Assembly: GCA_009801015.1 (NCBI GenBank)
Contig: VHZZ01003990.1
Span: 35,429 to 59,644, forward strand
Length of the DNA stretch: 24,216 bases
Direction: 5' to 3'
Source of the DNA: Silene noctiflora
Lineage: Eukaryota; Streptophyta; Magnoliopsida; Caryophyllales; Caryophyllaceae
Shown here: positions 9,091 through 19,900 of the stretch, piece after piece
Layout: each line of letters starts with the position of its first letter
Position numbering within the stretch: position 1 is the stretch's first letter
Position numbers and translations under genes: made by a program
The notes under the pieces: generated by a model
What the model was told of the DNA's origin: nothing
The model's database searches: none
Seen by the model: the letters and a program-made list of their open reading frames with translations, nothing else

Positions 9091-10731
9091 ATGACAGACC
9101 TCACACGGTTTTGACAAAGAATGTTTGCTAGTACGTAAGAAAGGGAGCATTTTAACAATTTGCTCAGACGGATGACCCAACCTATTGTGCCATAAAATAA
9201 CAGACGACCCAGCTGCCACAGCATTGACTTCCTCCCGTTCTTGACGAAGATAGTAGAGTCCATCTAGTCTCTCATCCGTGTCAATCGCCTCCCTCGTATC
9301 CCGGTCCTGTATGGTACACAAAGTAGCATTAGTTACAAACTCACAGTTTAAGGCATCACTTAACTGAGAGGCTGATATAAGGTTACAGGTTAATTGTGGT
9401 ACGAATAAAACAGGATTAAGGGATATAGTCGAAGTAACATCAATTTTACCGACAACTGAAGAAGTAATTTTCGAACCATCAGGTAATCCCACAATACGAC
9501 TCGGAATAGTCCGGACATCAGAGAGCAACGCATAATTACCAGTCACATGATGGGAACATCCCGTATCAATTAACCACTTACCAGAATGATCATGGGAGGG
9601 TGTACCGTATACATGAACCAGAGAAGCGGAGGACGATTGCGACGCCGCGCATGGAGTCTCGACAGTAGAGGCATTAAATGCAGCAGGCTTAGCATTCACC
9701 GAATATGTCGCCTCAACACCATCACTACGACTACTGCTGCCCTCGTCACGAGACCGAGAGCCTCCACTGCCACCACTACCACGCCCCCCTCCACGTCCGC
9801 GAGAAGAAGACCCACGACCAGAACCACTGCCACGTCGAGTTCCCTTTAATTCATAATACCAATCAGGAATCTCCCCAAGGAGATCAAAACACATGCTGCG
9901 GTCGTGGCCATCACGGTTACAATGGTTGCAATGTAATTGTTGGCGCTCCGTACGAGTCATTTGAGACGGAGGCTTGGTAGAAGGACGACCATTAGAACGG
10001 ACATTAAAACTGGCAATTTCAGTCACCGACTCAGGTGTTTTGCCCAAACCACGGACCCATTCTTCTTGACACACCATATGAAAAGCCCGTGCCACAGTAG
10101 GAAGCGGTGTTTGAGCCAATATGACAGAACGAAGGGAAGCATACGGCGTTGGAAGCAAACCCAACAGAAAATGATGTAAACGATCGGATTCGCGACGCTC
10201 AATATGTTGTTTCGCGCTGGTACAACTAGAACAACATTTACCCTCTATAATGGGTTGATACTTATCAAGGTCATCCCACAATTGACACAATTTCCTGTAG
10301 TATACCGTTACGGGCATACCCTCGGCCTGACTGCAGTCCCGAAGTCCGGCCTTTATTTGCTGAATGCGGGGCCCATCAACAACATCAAAGCGCTCATGAA
10401 GAGCGTCCCATAATTTCTTAGCATTCTCAAATTTCGGAAGCAAGGAACGTACCTCGGGTGTGATTGTATGAGACAACCACGCAACAAGCATAGAATGAAT
10501 CGTGTCCCAATCGTCTTCGGTACAGGGGGCTTTCGGTTCGTTAATAACTCCATTAACGAAAACATACTTACGGCGCGATTTCAGCGCAATACGGACATCG
10601 TGGACCCATTCATCAAAATTTTCAGAGGTAAGACGGATGGGGGTGATAGAGTCACCCGACTTATCTTGAGGGCCGAGATAGTATGGGGAAGAGGGATCAA
10701 TTTTGGAAGTGGAAGCATCACCGTTCGTCAT
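9055..10731 (-). CDS. Copia gag–protease–pre-integrase ORF, truncated
   Basis: A 558-residue ORF starting ATG ACG AAC about 50 bp inside the primer site. Residues about 20–240 resemble the Copia gag (UBN2-type) domain, with LTSENFDEWV near the N-terminus. A zinc knuckle CNHCNRDGHDRSMC (C-x2-C-x4-H-x4-C) sits near residue 270, followed by a Gly/Ser/Arg-rich linker. A retropepsin motif WLIDTGCSHHVTG lies near 386. The pre-integrase motif WHNRLGHPS and CEVCH come near the end. Directly after CEVCH, where the integrase core should begin, about ten out-of-frame residues lead to a stop. Gag and protease appear intact, so it could still make particle proteins. The truncation reflects an internal deletion, not decay. 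Confidence 0.88.
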   Translation of the reverse strand: MTNGDASTSKIDPSSPYYLGPQDKSGDSITPIRLTSENFDEWVHDVRIALKSRRKYVFVNGVINEPKAPCTEDDWDTIHSMLVAWLSHTITPEVRSLLPKFENAKKLWDALHERFDVVDGPRIQQIKAGLRDCSQAEGMPVTVYYRKLCQLWDDLDKYQPIIEGKCCSSCTSAKQHIERRESDRLHHFLLGLLPTPYASLRSVILAQTPLPTVARAFHMVCQEEWVRGLGKTPESVTEIASFNVRSNGRPSTKPPSQMTRTERQQLHCNHCNRDGHDRSMCFDLLGEIPDWYYELKGTRRGSGSGRGSSSRGRGGGRGSGGSGGSRSRDEGSSSRSDGVEATYSVNAKPAAFNASTVETPCAASQSSSASLVHVYGTPSHDHSGKWLIDTGCSHHVTGNYALLSDVRTIPSRIVGLPDGSKITSSVVGKIDVTSTISLNPVLFVPQLTCNLISASQLSDALNCEFVTNATLCTIQDRDTREAIDTDERLDGLYYLRQEREEVNAVAAGSSVILWHNRLGHPSEQIVKMLPFLRTSKHSLSKPCEVCHPQVHHIPLLII

Positions 10732-10783
10732 AGCGACGGCTGCTATGGTAGGGTTTTTAATTATTTTAATTTTGAGAGATTAA

Positions 10784-10795
10784 GCTCTGATACCA
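10784..10795 (-). promoter_or_regulatory. Copia primer binding site, tRNA-iMet type
   Basis: The minus strand reads TGGTATCAGAGC, complementary to the 3' end of initiator methionine tRNA, with no spacer between it and the LTR end at 10796. This fixes the orientation of the element and the inner edge of its 5' LTR. Confidence 0.9.
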
Positions 10796-10900
10796 TGATA
10801 AACGTAATAACTCTTGCCTCTTCCATTTCATATCTCAAATATATATAGTACAACAAACTCTAGGGTTGAGAACACCTTAGCCCAACACAGGGATAGCTAA
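10796..10900 (-). repeat. 5' LTR of the Copia element
   Basis: Partner of 7358–7462 with two substitutions. It ends TTTATCA on the minus strand directly against the primer binding site. It contains ATATATATAG (minus strand CTATATATAT), a possible TATA element for element transcription. The short size (about 105 bp) is at the low end for Copia LTRs. Confidence 0.8.
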
Positions 10901-10905
10901 AGATA

Positions 10906-12218
10906 ATACGGGCTTTAAACTACTCTCTATTAAGATCCAAACATTTAAATAAAAAATATATATTAATATAACAACGGTATTGAAAGTAATTAAATTATAT
11001 GTAAATAATATGGAACTATTTGGTACAATTTTAGGAAAAAATAGTCAAATTTGTATATAAAACATAAAAAAAATACTTTAAATTTTATAAAGTATCGTAA
11101 ATATAACATGCAAAATAAAATCAAAAATTCAAATGAAACTGCAATGCATAAATAAATGTAAAAACATATGCTCTACAAATAAATTTTGATCTCAAATAAT
11201 CTAAAATTACAATCTATTTAAAAAAAGTACTCAATAAATACTTTTGTAGTACAATTAATAAAAGTAATTAGACTCATATACAAAACGAATTTTATATGAA
11301 AAATACAAAAATTGGAACATCTAACCTTGGAAAAATCTAACTAAATCAGTGTTTGATTTATTCGTCTACAAAATAAAATAATGTTTATGGTTGTTTTGGG
11401 TTGAATACATGGAGATGGAAAAGACACAAATTAAAAGATGGTGAAATGAGACAAAGTGAGGTAGATGAATATGAGCGTTAGGGTTAGTAGGGTTGCTGAA
11501 AACGTTTATTAGGGTGGGTCGGGTTTATGAGCCACGATTTTAAAAATTGTTGTTGGGCTCATCATTTTCTAATTTATTACTTCCTCTGTCCCAATTATTT
11601 ATTAAACGGGCTATTTTTTTTAACTACTCCGTTAAAAACATAATTACTTTCATCTTAATTATTTCTATTATCATTATTTGTATTTAACATGTTAAAATAG
11701 TTTTATTATCAGTATTCACCTTTATCATGTAAAATATGGGTGTATATTACCTAATATTCATATCTTATATATTAGCTCAACGAGGCGACAAGCAAAACGA
11801 GTTTCATCACCTGCGTCTATTCGTATTGTTCCTACCACGACTATTTGTGATGTCATGATATTGAATATTTAATCACACTTTATTTATATGCTCCTGTATT
11901 CAACGATAACACCTACTACTGTTACAATTCGTGCATTTTTTACACGGGTTTAAAATTAGTATACAAGTTATGCGCCTCATTTAAGGGTCGTTTGATCTGT
12001 TTCTGCCTTCTTCATAACCAAATCAATAATTTAATAAAAAAGAAGTCTTTTGTTGCAGTCTTTGAAGTTTTTATTACTTACAAGCTCCTACCCCCTTTCA
12101 ATGACAGCCAATAATTCCTTTCATGTACAAAGTGGAAAATACGGATTATAGCACCAGTTGTATAAGATCATTGTCCAAACATATCAAATTTAATTGAGCT
12201 TATGTGTGTAATAATTCA
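10906..12218. other. AT-rich intergenic region
   Basis: No gene seen on either strand. 11577–11660 begins TACTTCCTCTGTCCCAATTA, resembling a Stowaway terminus, but no matching inverted end is evident. The rest is AT-rich and carries only short chance reading frames. Confidence 0.4.
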
Positions 12219-12220
12219 TA

Positions 12221-12309
12221 CTCTCGCCCGTTCTTTGAATTCATACCATTTGAATAAAATACTACACATATATCCAAGAGATGGTATGAATTCAAAGAAT
12301 AGAAGTGAG
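12221..12309. mobile_element. Minimal Stowaway MITE (89 bp)
   Basis: Flanked by TA (12219–12220 and 12310–12311), the Tc1/mariner target duplication. The ends are CTCTCGCCCG and, inverted, CTCACTTCTA. Inside them the arms TTCTTTGAATTCATACCAT are perfect inverted copies around a loop of about 30 bp. The result is almost all stem. There is no coding capacity. Confidence 0.75.
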
Positions 12310-12429
12310 TATTTCGAAAATTTTGAAAGATCTTCAACAAAATATCAAGTATTTCAAAAAAATTGCGAAGCCATAGACAGTCCATGCGTCACCTCCAAAC
12401 CATTTAGGCCTTGTTCTTTCTGGCTTTTT

Positions 12430-12530
12430 AGAGCTGAACTGAACTGAATGGAGTTGAGCTGAACTGAACTGCACTGAACTGAATCGAGCTGAATTGAATT
12501 AAGCTGATTGGAGCTGAACTGAACTGAAAT
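12430..12530 (+). repeat. GAGCTGAACTGAA subterminal array, left
   Basis: Tandem degenerate units of GAGCTGAACTGAACTGA with variants such as GAGTTGAGCTGAA. The array lies just inside the left terminus of the Tourist-like element and runs in the same strand sense as the array at 13275–13400, so the arrays are direct while the outer 20 bp are inverted. Confidence 0.75.
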
Positions 12531-12557
12531 ATATTAATATTAATATTAAATATAATA

Positions 12558-12580
12558 ATAATAATTGTAATATAATAATT

Positions 12581-12621
<41 letters not shown>

Positions 12622-13196
12622 NNNNNNNNNNNNNNNNNNNNNNNNNNNNNNNNNNNNNNNNNNNNNNNNNNNNNNNNNNNNNNNNNNNNNNNNNNNNNNN
12701 NNNNNNNNNNNNNNNNNNNNNNNNNNNNNNNNNNNNNNNNNNNNNNNNNNNNNNNNNNNNNNNNNNNNNNNNNNNNNNNNNNNNNNNNNNNNNNNNNNNN
12801 NNNNNNNNNNNNNNNNNNNNNNNNNNNNNNNNNNNNNNNNNNNNNNNNNNNNNNNNNNNNNNNNNNNNNNNNNNNNNNNNNNNNNNNNNNNNNNNNNNNN
12901 NNNNNNNNNNNNNNNNNNNNNNNNNNNNNNNNNNNNNNNNNNNNNNNNNNNNNNNNNNNNNNNNNNNNNNNNNNNNNNNNNNNNNNNNNNNNNNNNNNNN
13001 NNNNNNNNNNNNNNNNNNNNNNNNNNNNNNNNNNNNNNNNNNNNNNNNNNNNNNNNNNNNNNNNNNNNNNNNNNNNNNNNNNNNNNNNNNNNNNNNAATA
13101 ATAATATTAGTAATAGTGATAATTATATTAACATGAATACTATTGATTTTAATAACCATAATATTCATTATAATAACAATAATGAGGATGAATAAC

Positions 13197-13233
<37 letters not shown>
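12558..13233. repeat. (AAT)n microsatellite interrupted by a gap
   Basis: Long AAT/TAA runs border the gap on the left (about 12582–12621) and occur again at about 13196–13233. The assembly probably broke because the repeat could not be spanned. Confidence 0.75.
12622..13096. other. Assembly gap (475 N)
   Basis: Continuous run of N. Any apparent reading frame that crosses it is meaningless. Confidence 1.
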
Positions 13234-13235
<2 letters not shown>

Positions 13236-13274
13236 TAAATAAATAATATTAATAAAGACTATTAAGTTTTAGAC

Positions 13275-13400
13275 GAGCAGAATTGAAATGGGCTGAATTT
13301 AGTGGAGCTGAACTGAATTGAGTTGAGCTGAATTCAATGAAGCTGAGCTGAGCTGAATTGAATTGAATTGAGCTGAATAGAGCTAAGCTGAACTGAAGTA
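13275..13400 (+). repeat. GAGCTGAATTGAA subterminal array, right
   Basis: Units such as GAGCTGAACTGAATTGAG and AGCTGAGCTGAGCTGAA, with pentameric TGAAT repeats. It is the counterpart of the left array in direct orientation. Confidence 0.75.
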
Positions 13401-13432
13401 GCTAAAAATAAGCCAGAAAGAACAGAGCCTTA

Positions 13433-13838
13433 TTGCCCCCAAATTGCTTGATGTCAAAGGTTGCTTTGTTTCCAGTGGTGGCAGACTGATGGCGTGGTGG
13501 TGAACAAAACTAACAATTACAGAAAAATAAAATAAAATGATAACCAATTTATTTGCTTCGCTTTATATTATACGATTTATTGTGAAAAAAATGAAGTGAT
13601 GTTGTACAGTTACAACTTAGATCTACCCACATCTAGAGACAGATATTGACGAACAATAACTACAACGGCATCTGTAATTCTACAAAGCTAATCACACCAA
13701 ATCTTGCATTTCCTACAATCCAAAACTGATGTATAATTAGTGCCAGTTAACCCCAACCCTACCATTACACTGTCGACAGCACAAGGTCTTTTCTCATCAG
13801 GTTCTATAATGCATCTTACATTTTAACTATCAAGACAA
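13433..13838 (-). other. 3' UTR and downstream flank of the SAC3A-like gene
   Basis: No separate gene seen. On the minus strand AATAAA occurs at 13581–13576 and 13553–13548, about 260–290 nt after the stop codon, so either could direct polyadenylation. The Tourist-like element lies immediately beyond. Confidence 0.45.
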
Positions 13839-13940
13839 TCATGAAGCTGTTCGTGTGAAAAAATCGTTCACGTCAAGATTGGCATCTCCATGAGCCACGG
13901 CATCTTCAGGTTCGGGCATGTATAGATTAGTCGACGATGC
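13839..13940 (-). CDS. SAC3A: SAC3A-like terminal exon
   Basis: 102 nt, phase 0 (acceptor CTCCAG), encoding [20 protein letters not shown] and [13 protein letters not shown], then TGA at 13841–13839. The short acidic C-terminus is conserved among plant SAC3A proteins. Confidence 0.92.
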   Translation of the reverse strand, partial: ASSTNLYMPEPEDAVAHGDANLDVNDFFTRTAS

Positions 13941-16900
13941 CTGGAGAATATAGCAGACGATAAGTAAAACAGAGGATCATCATAGGCACAGTGAAGGAAT
14001 CAGAAAGTCTGACTGCCAACTTATAGAAGTCCAAAAGCATCAGAAACTGACACTAAATAACCAAAACAATTTAGATTGATGGGGATGGGCGCTTGATCAG
14101 GTCGTATCGGCAATGTGCTCATGTCGCATGTGATAGGGTCAATCACTCGACCTGAACAGGAGGCAACACGACCTGCTTTTTTTCACATAGTTATGTCAAG
14201 TTTGCTCATTCAACTGGTATAAATCCGACAATTTAACCCATTTAATTTAACTCTGAAAATTGCACAGTACAAATAAGCAAAATTCTATGCCTGGGGTAAG
14301 TGATTATACACTTATATTAAATCTGGTTACAACCTAATTTTATTTACTGTGTCAGATTTGCATAGCCAGGCCTAAACTTTTGAGTCAAATTCATGTTGAG
14401 AGACCTCAACATTCAAGTCAGATTCATGTCAACTCAGTTACTTATATGGATCATAAAGTCCTAAACTAACCTACCGACTTAATATCCAGGTCCGTATCCT
14501 GTTTCCAAGTTAAGTCTATATTTGCCAGCTTTAGATCTAGATGACACTACAAATACAGAAAGCAGTCTAATTTTGAACAAATTTAAGAACTTCCAGATAG
14601 TACTGATATGAAAACTAATGCAAAGGAATCCAAGAAATCCGAACGTCATCATACCTTCGAATCAAGCACCAATTCTCCATTACTATCTGAAATAAGACAA
14701 GCACCATGTGATCTTAACCATTCAGTGCATTCGTCACAACCTTCTACATCCTTTTCATCAGCATCTCCATCTTCAAGCGCATTGCTGAAGCCCAAAACCT
14801 GAGCAATAAATGAAATAGGAATAGATGGACGATATGCACGCGACATGCATTGCACAGCCTCGAATCGTATCTTCTCCACGCAAAGATCTGTGTCACAATA
14901 CGCATGTCATTCAACCTTTGAAATAATAATCAGACATTGGACAATTACATGAATTACACCACATACCCATTAGGCAAGTATTAAGGTTAGGTGCCGTTTT
15001 GTATAGTCTGAAGAATAGGACATAGTTTCCTGAAGTAACAGATGCCCTAACTGATAGTGCATGCTTAACTGCTTCATGGCTTCTAGCTTCAACAGATAAC
15101 CTGCAAATCATAGTAAAGGAACCACAGTTCAATACCAAATAACTTGGTAAATGAAGCTTAAACATCGCTAGAAACCCCAATATGAGAGGAGGTGTTCATT
15201 CCGCGCTGCTAAGATCAACTCCATGTTAGGAAGCAACATATATTACTTCTCACCCGTTCAACCACAAAAGATCTGACCAAGACAATTTTATAATACAAAA
15301 AGGAGAACAAAGCATTCATCAATTACATCAACTATAAAGGAGATGGTGTCGTCCTTGTACAATTTTACATGTATAAAACAATGACAAAGACAGAGTACCT
15401 TCCTGGTTTTGATTACCTATTCAACTTTTCTTTGGACCGGGAAGATCTGTTCTTAGACCTGTCAAACGGTCGGTCGGACGGTCCGTCGGACAGGTTACAG
15501 ATTTGGTCATTTCGAATTCGGGTAAATACGAGTCGGGTCTACTTCGGGTTTGTAATATACGGGTTCGTGCGGGTCGGGTTTGTACGGGTTTCAAGTCGGG
15601 TAAGGGTCAGAAACGGGTCGGATTAACGTCTTCCTAGAGATGTTTATTTTCTTTAATTTTAGGTATAAACATATAGCTATCCTTAATTTTTGTGATTGAT
15701 GTTCGTAAGAATAAGCATCTTTTGTTTAATATATTCAGTATTTTTTTTTTGGTGTCAAATGAGGCGCAAGGCCAGTATAATATGGGGGGAGGGGGATTCG
15801 AACTGTAGTCCTAGGGGACATTACCGAAAGTGGTGGTTTCCTACTTGAGTCTTCAGATAGGCCGCAGTTACTTGCCCAGTAGACCCCTGCTTAGACATAC
15901 TGCTTACTTCCCCTCAGACTTTCAATGTCAACATAAATGATAATATACAATCGTGCTTAATAAAAATTGTCAAGAAAAAGGAGGGGCGTCGCTTTTGAAA
16001 GTACTTCAAAAGACAATAATATGAGCAGGCATTCAAGAGGCATGTTTCAAGTGCAAACAGAAACCAATGAAACTGATAGGCCTCTGCACTAGTGCATCAA
16101 TACCTAAGGATTTTCCCTTCAACCTTCTATTTTCCTTCATTTTTCTTTACTCGCCTGTTTATATTGTCTTTATCTCAGGAATATATGTTACACTTGCCTC
16201 TTATAGTTTCAAGTTGTAGACATTAAATGTGTCTCCTATATAAACAGTCTTGAACAATCAAATTAACCTCTTTCAGATGTGAATATAGTGTACACAATGT
16301 ATTGTAAAAGTCAATGAATCATAAATAAAATATAGTGTACTAGTGTTTGTACTCGTAAGTTGTGATCTAGATTACACATTTTATGAGCCTTTCCACGAAG
16401 AATCTTGTGTCGCAACATAACTAGTGCCTAGTGGCCAAAACCTATGTTACTCCGACACTTCACTTAACTGCCGTGTCGCGTGTCGGACACGTGTCGGTAT
16501 CCGACACGACACGACACTTCGACACTTCAATTTAGACCACAAAATAGGAAAATTCACCCAAAATAGCCGTGTCCGACACTCCGACACGTGTCGGAGAGTC
16601 GGAGTAACACAGGCCAAAACCTCACTATCACTTATCTGCAATTCAATCACGCTTGCATTCTTATCGTCGACAAGAAAATAGTATTCTATACAGCAGACCA
16701 GTTGAAAACACGTTGGGGAAAACAATCAAAATAAGTGGTTCAAATTACAGCAATGATACAAGTCAATAAAAGAAAAGTTGTCACCATGTAATTTAAAAGC
16801 ACATGCACAAAGAGAAAGCGGACCTTGACATTGATGATATCAACTCTCTCCTATTGTTGGAATGCAAGATAACAGAAAGTAAGTGATACGCAGAAAATTC

Positions 16901-19900
16901 CATTTGACAGCCTGCATTTCCTTCACTATAAAGGGATTTTAGCTGCGACAAGCACTATAATCAAGGCAAGAAAAAAAGCTATATCAGATAGTCAATCCTC
17001 TGTCGAAGTTTAATTATAAAAAAAAAAATTATAAAAACTAAAAAAAAAAAACCAAAACAACAATCACTTCTCACAAGTCACAACCCTGGATGAAAATCTT
17101 TATTTAGTACTCATAATACTAACTAGAAAAGGAGCCAAATCAAAATTCTTGATTCATCAACCATGCGTCCATGCCACATACTCGGTTATTTCAGATGGGG
17201 AAAAAAGGCCAGACAAAAATAGAAACTACTGCTAGAAACACAGTTCTACGCAACGAGACCAACCTGATTAAATTCTGGCAAGTCACCATACTCGAGGGAA
17301 AGGCGGGCATGGGTTTCATAGACCTGGAACAGCATAAAAAAGAAATACAACGGCAACAAAAAACAATTGATCAGAGCAAGTTATATCAGTACAGAATTTT
17401 CAAATAGAAGTGTCAAGTTTTAACAATCATATGCTAATGTGATATTCAAAAACTGTTCCATTTATTATAAGAAAAAACAACAAAAAAGCCTTAGTCCCAA
17501 CATAAAACTATACATACTAATATTAAAAACAGGTAAGTGTGACCACCACAAGATTAACCTTAAAGGTACGGAAAAGATAACACTAGCATACCTGAACAGT
17601 CAGCTCATTACGTATCCTCTGCACAGTTAAATCCTGACGAATTGATTTCAACTGGTCACATTTGTAAAGGTAATTTTTCTCTGAGTTCTTAACCATAAGC
17701 AATGCTCTTTCAAGAACTTCCTGTGGTCTAACCTATTAAGTGAGGAAAAAAGTCATTGCTAATTGATAACCAATCCCACCACCAGGAAACATAAAAGAAC
17801 AAGGAGACATTTTGAGAGTAATAAAAGAAATTACAGTAGATGGATCAGGAGCAGAAGTAAGCCTCAGATAGCGTTTTTCAATGTCTTGGCACGTCCCTTT
17901 AACAGTAAGAGCATCCCAATCAATGTCTTCAACAGCTCTAGAACCCCCATCTTCAGAAGTTTTGTTAAGAACCAATGCTGTAGCCCTCCTAGCATACAAA
18001 TTTCTTGCACCGGCGTTCTTTGGCCTAAAACGATTTTCTGACTTTTGACTATTCCCTTTCTCAAAACGCTTAGAGCGGTTCTCACGTCTCTTTCTTTCCT
18101 CTGGTGAGTCAGCTAGTGTTGCTGCTGCTGAGTAGTATGCTGTTAAACTTTGCTCCTTGTCGCTATCACTAGAGGCTTCACCATTTTCAGCAACATTAAT
18201 ATCACTACCAAAGCGGCGTCTCTTGGCAGGCCTATTGGCACTTTTACCAGCACTGCTGCGCTCCACCGTAAAAAATTTGCTGAAACTAACATCCTTTCTC
18301 TCAGCATTTCCACTGTGAAACTGTATATGAGGTTGCTAAAACTGATTAGTGGAAGACTGGACAAACAACTGAAAAAGTTTAGCGACAAATCGAAGATATG
18401 CAAACATATTCAAAGCTAAGAACTACAAGGACGTGGACCATGAGCGTTAGATCTACACTTATGAGAGAACGAGAAGGCCGGTGTATTAAGGAACAGAGTC
18501 CCAGAGCCTCCTCTTTTTAGACTGAAATCAACTCCCTATATCCAATTTCTATAGTCCCCATTGAATTTGGAGGTCAAACTGTCAAATATAATCGATACTC
18601 TCACAATATACAATATCTACAACTTTTTCAAAATTATTATATAGTTGTTTGTGCATATATTAAATGTGACAAGCTTTAAATTGTATTTCTATAAATACTT
18701 GAAGAAATTAATGGTCAAAGTTAGATTGGTTGGTCATAAAGTCAAATGAGGACAAAGAGGTGGTGCAGTATTCACATTCTAGAACTAAATTGTAATCAGA
18801 CGTTGATTTTTTTGAAGAACAAAGATGTTATTTTGAACGCCTCCCCCACTCTTTCGTCTCCCCCTACAATCACCAACCCCACCATGCTAGCTCCTTCTCT
18901 GGCGAGCCAAGTTAGTGGGTTCTAGAGCAACATAGTTCGTGGATCTGATCAGTCTGGGCCACGAAATACCGCGACCTAGCCCACAAACAACCTCTAATTC
19001 GTTACGGCCAACCTGGTTTGGGGAACAGCGGTCCAAACTCCGAGCCGTGTATCATTGGAAGGTGGTATTGCATTAACAATACCTAAAAAAATTTCAAGAA
19101 CGATGATACAAAAATACGGAAGTGGTAGTTTTTCACACATTAATGGTGACAAATTTACATTGTAATTCTACATATGCTTGGAGAAATTAATGATCAAAGT
19201 TGAATTAGTTAAATTAGTTGATCATAAAGTCAAATAAGGACAACGAAAATGGGATGGAGGTTGTATATAATCAATAATCTATTACCAACATGGCAACATG
19301 TATCTCTTTCCAGTTTTTAGAGCGAAAGGGAATAAACTCTGATGATATTATAACTTAATGCCTAGGAAAAGACAGTTAAAAATGATATTAGATGAGCCTA
19401 GAGGACCATGCTACTAACATACCTTTTGATCCCTTCCATTATAAGGAGCCCATCCCCCTTGTTTGACAGAATCTTGATAGGTAGATGATGGTTTCTCCAC
19501 TGGTTTCTCCTCAGGCAAAGGCTCCCACCGACTTTTAGTGCGTCTACTAGGGCTTCTTTTAAACATAGACAATGACGTGAATGGTGATGCACTTTGTCTG
19601 CAAAGAACCAAAGCAATTGAAGATTTAAACAAGCACATTTTTTATTGTTAGCTTCAAATAACCTTTGCAAGGGTAACTTGGTCGTCCAATGACCATCCCT
19701 GGATGCTGTCCTGTAATCCTAGTTCATATTTAACTTGGTCGTCATTTTGTAGAAATCAATTATCCCACTCCCATTAATAGAGTGAAGAAGGCAAACAGTC
19801 CCACCAACAGAAAAAGTTTACAGATTAAAATTCAAGAATGATTCAAGGAAACAGCGGAGTGAAACTAAAAAAGAGGGTCTATTTACAAAATATTGCAGAA

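Larger units (their letters stand above)
7358..10900 (-). mobile_element. Copia LTR retrotransposon lacking integrase
   Basis: About 3.54 kb, minus strand. Two near-identical direct repeats (7358–7462 and 10796–10900) are the LTRs, and a tRNA-iMet primer binding site abuts the right one. In transcription order the interior codes for gag, zinc knuckle, aspartic protease and GAG-pre-integrase, then jumps straight to the N-terminal part of the reverse transcriptase and RNase H. Integrase is absent. Gag–PR–(INT)–RT–RH order with YVDD identifies Copia. The LTRs differ at only two positions, so insertion was recent. Flanks AGATC (7353–7357) and AGATA (10901–10905) match 4 of 5 as a target duplication. 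It lies intergenically and can only move if integrase is supplied in trans. Confidence 0.9.
12407..13429. mobile_element. Tourist-like (PIF/Harbinger) element with internal gap
   Basis: Flanked by TTA on both sides (12404–12406, 13430–13432), the PIF/Harbinger target duplication. The terminal inverted repeats are GGCCTTGTTCTTTCTGGCTT on the left and, inverted, GGCTCTGTTCTTTCTGGCTT on the right, matching at 18 of 20 positions. Inside each end is an array of degenerate GAGCTGAACTGAA units, and the centre is an (AAT)n microsatellite and the N gap. No transposase sequence is visible outside the gap. True length is unknown because gap sizes in assemblies may be estimates. Confidence 0.75.

Noticed and set aside
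9586..10413. Plus-strand frames opposite the Copia gag region
   Set aside because: They are shadows of the minus-strand gag ORF; His/Thr/Arg-rich stretches mirror its Gly/Ser/Arg linker.
11577..11660. Second Stowaway in the AT-rich region
   Set aside because: Only one terminus-like sequence (CTTCCTCTGTCCC) is visible; no inverted partner or TA pair was found, so it is mentioned but not called as an element.
12428..13198. 256-codon minus-strand open frame
   Set aside because: It exists only because the 475 Ns are read as open, and the rest is (AAT)n translated as poly-Tyr/Ile.
15790..15805. tRNA gene suggested by GTTCGAATCC on the minus strand
   Set aside because: Box B only, no cloverleaf; the downstream A-tract fits a SINE better.
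16424..16725. Overlapping frames of 85 and 92 codons on both strands
   Set aside because: They fall on the Mutator-like MITE palindromes, which stay open by composition; no protein resemblance.
18301..18315. Acceptor CACAG|TGG for the SAC3A-like exon
   Set aside because: It would put the exon in a frame that hits TGA within four codons; ATACAG|TTT keeps phase 0 with the preceding exon.
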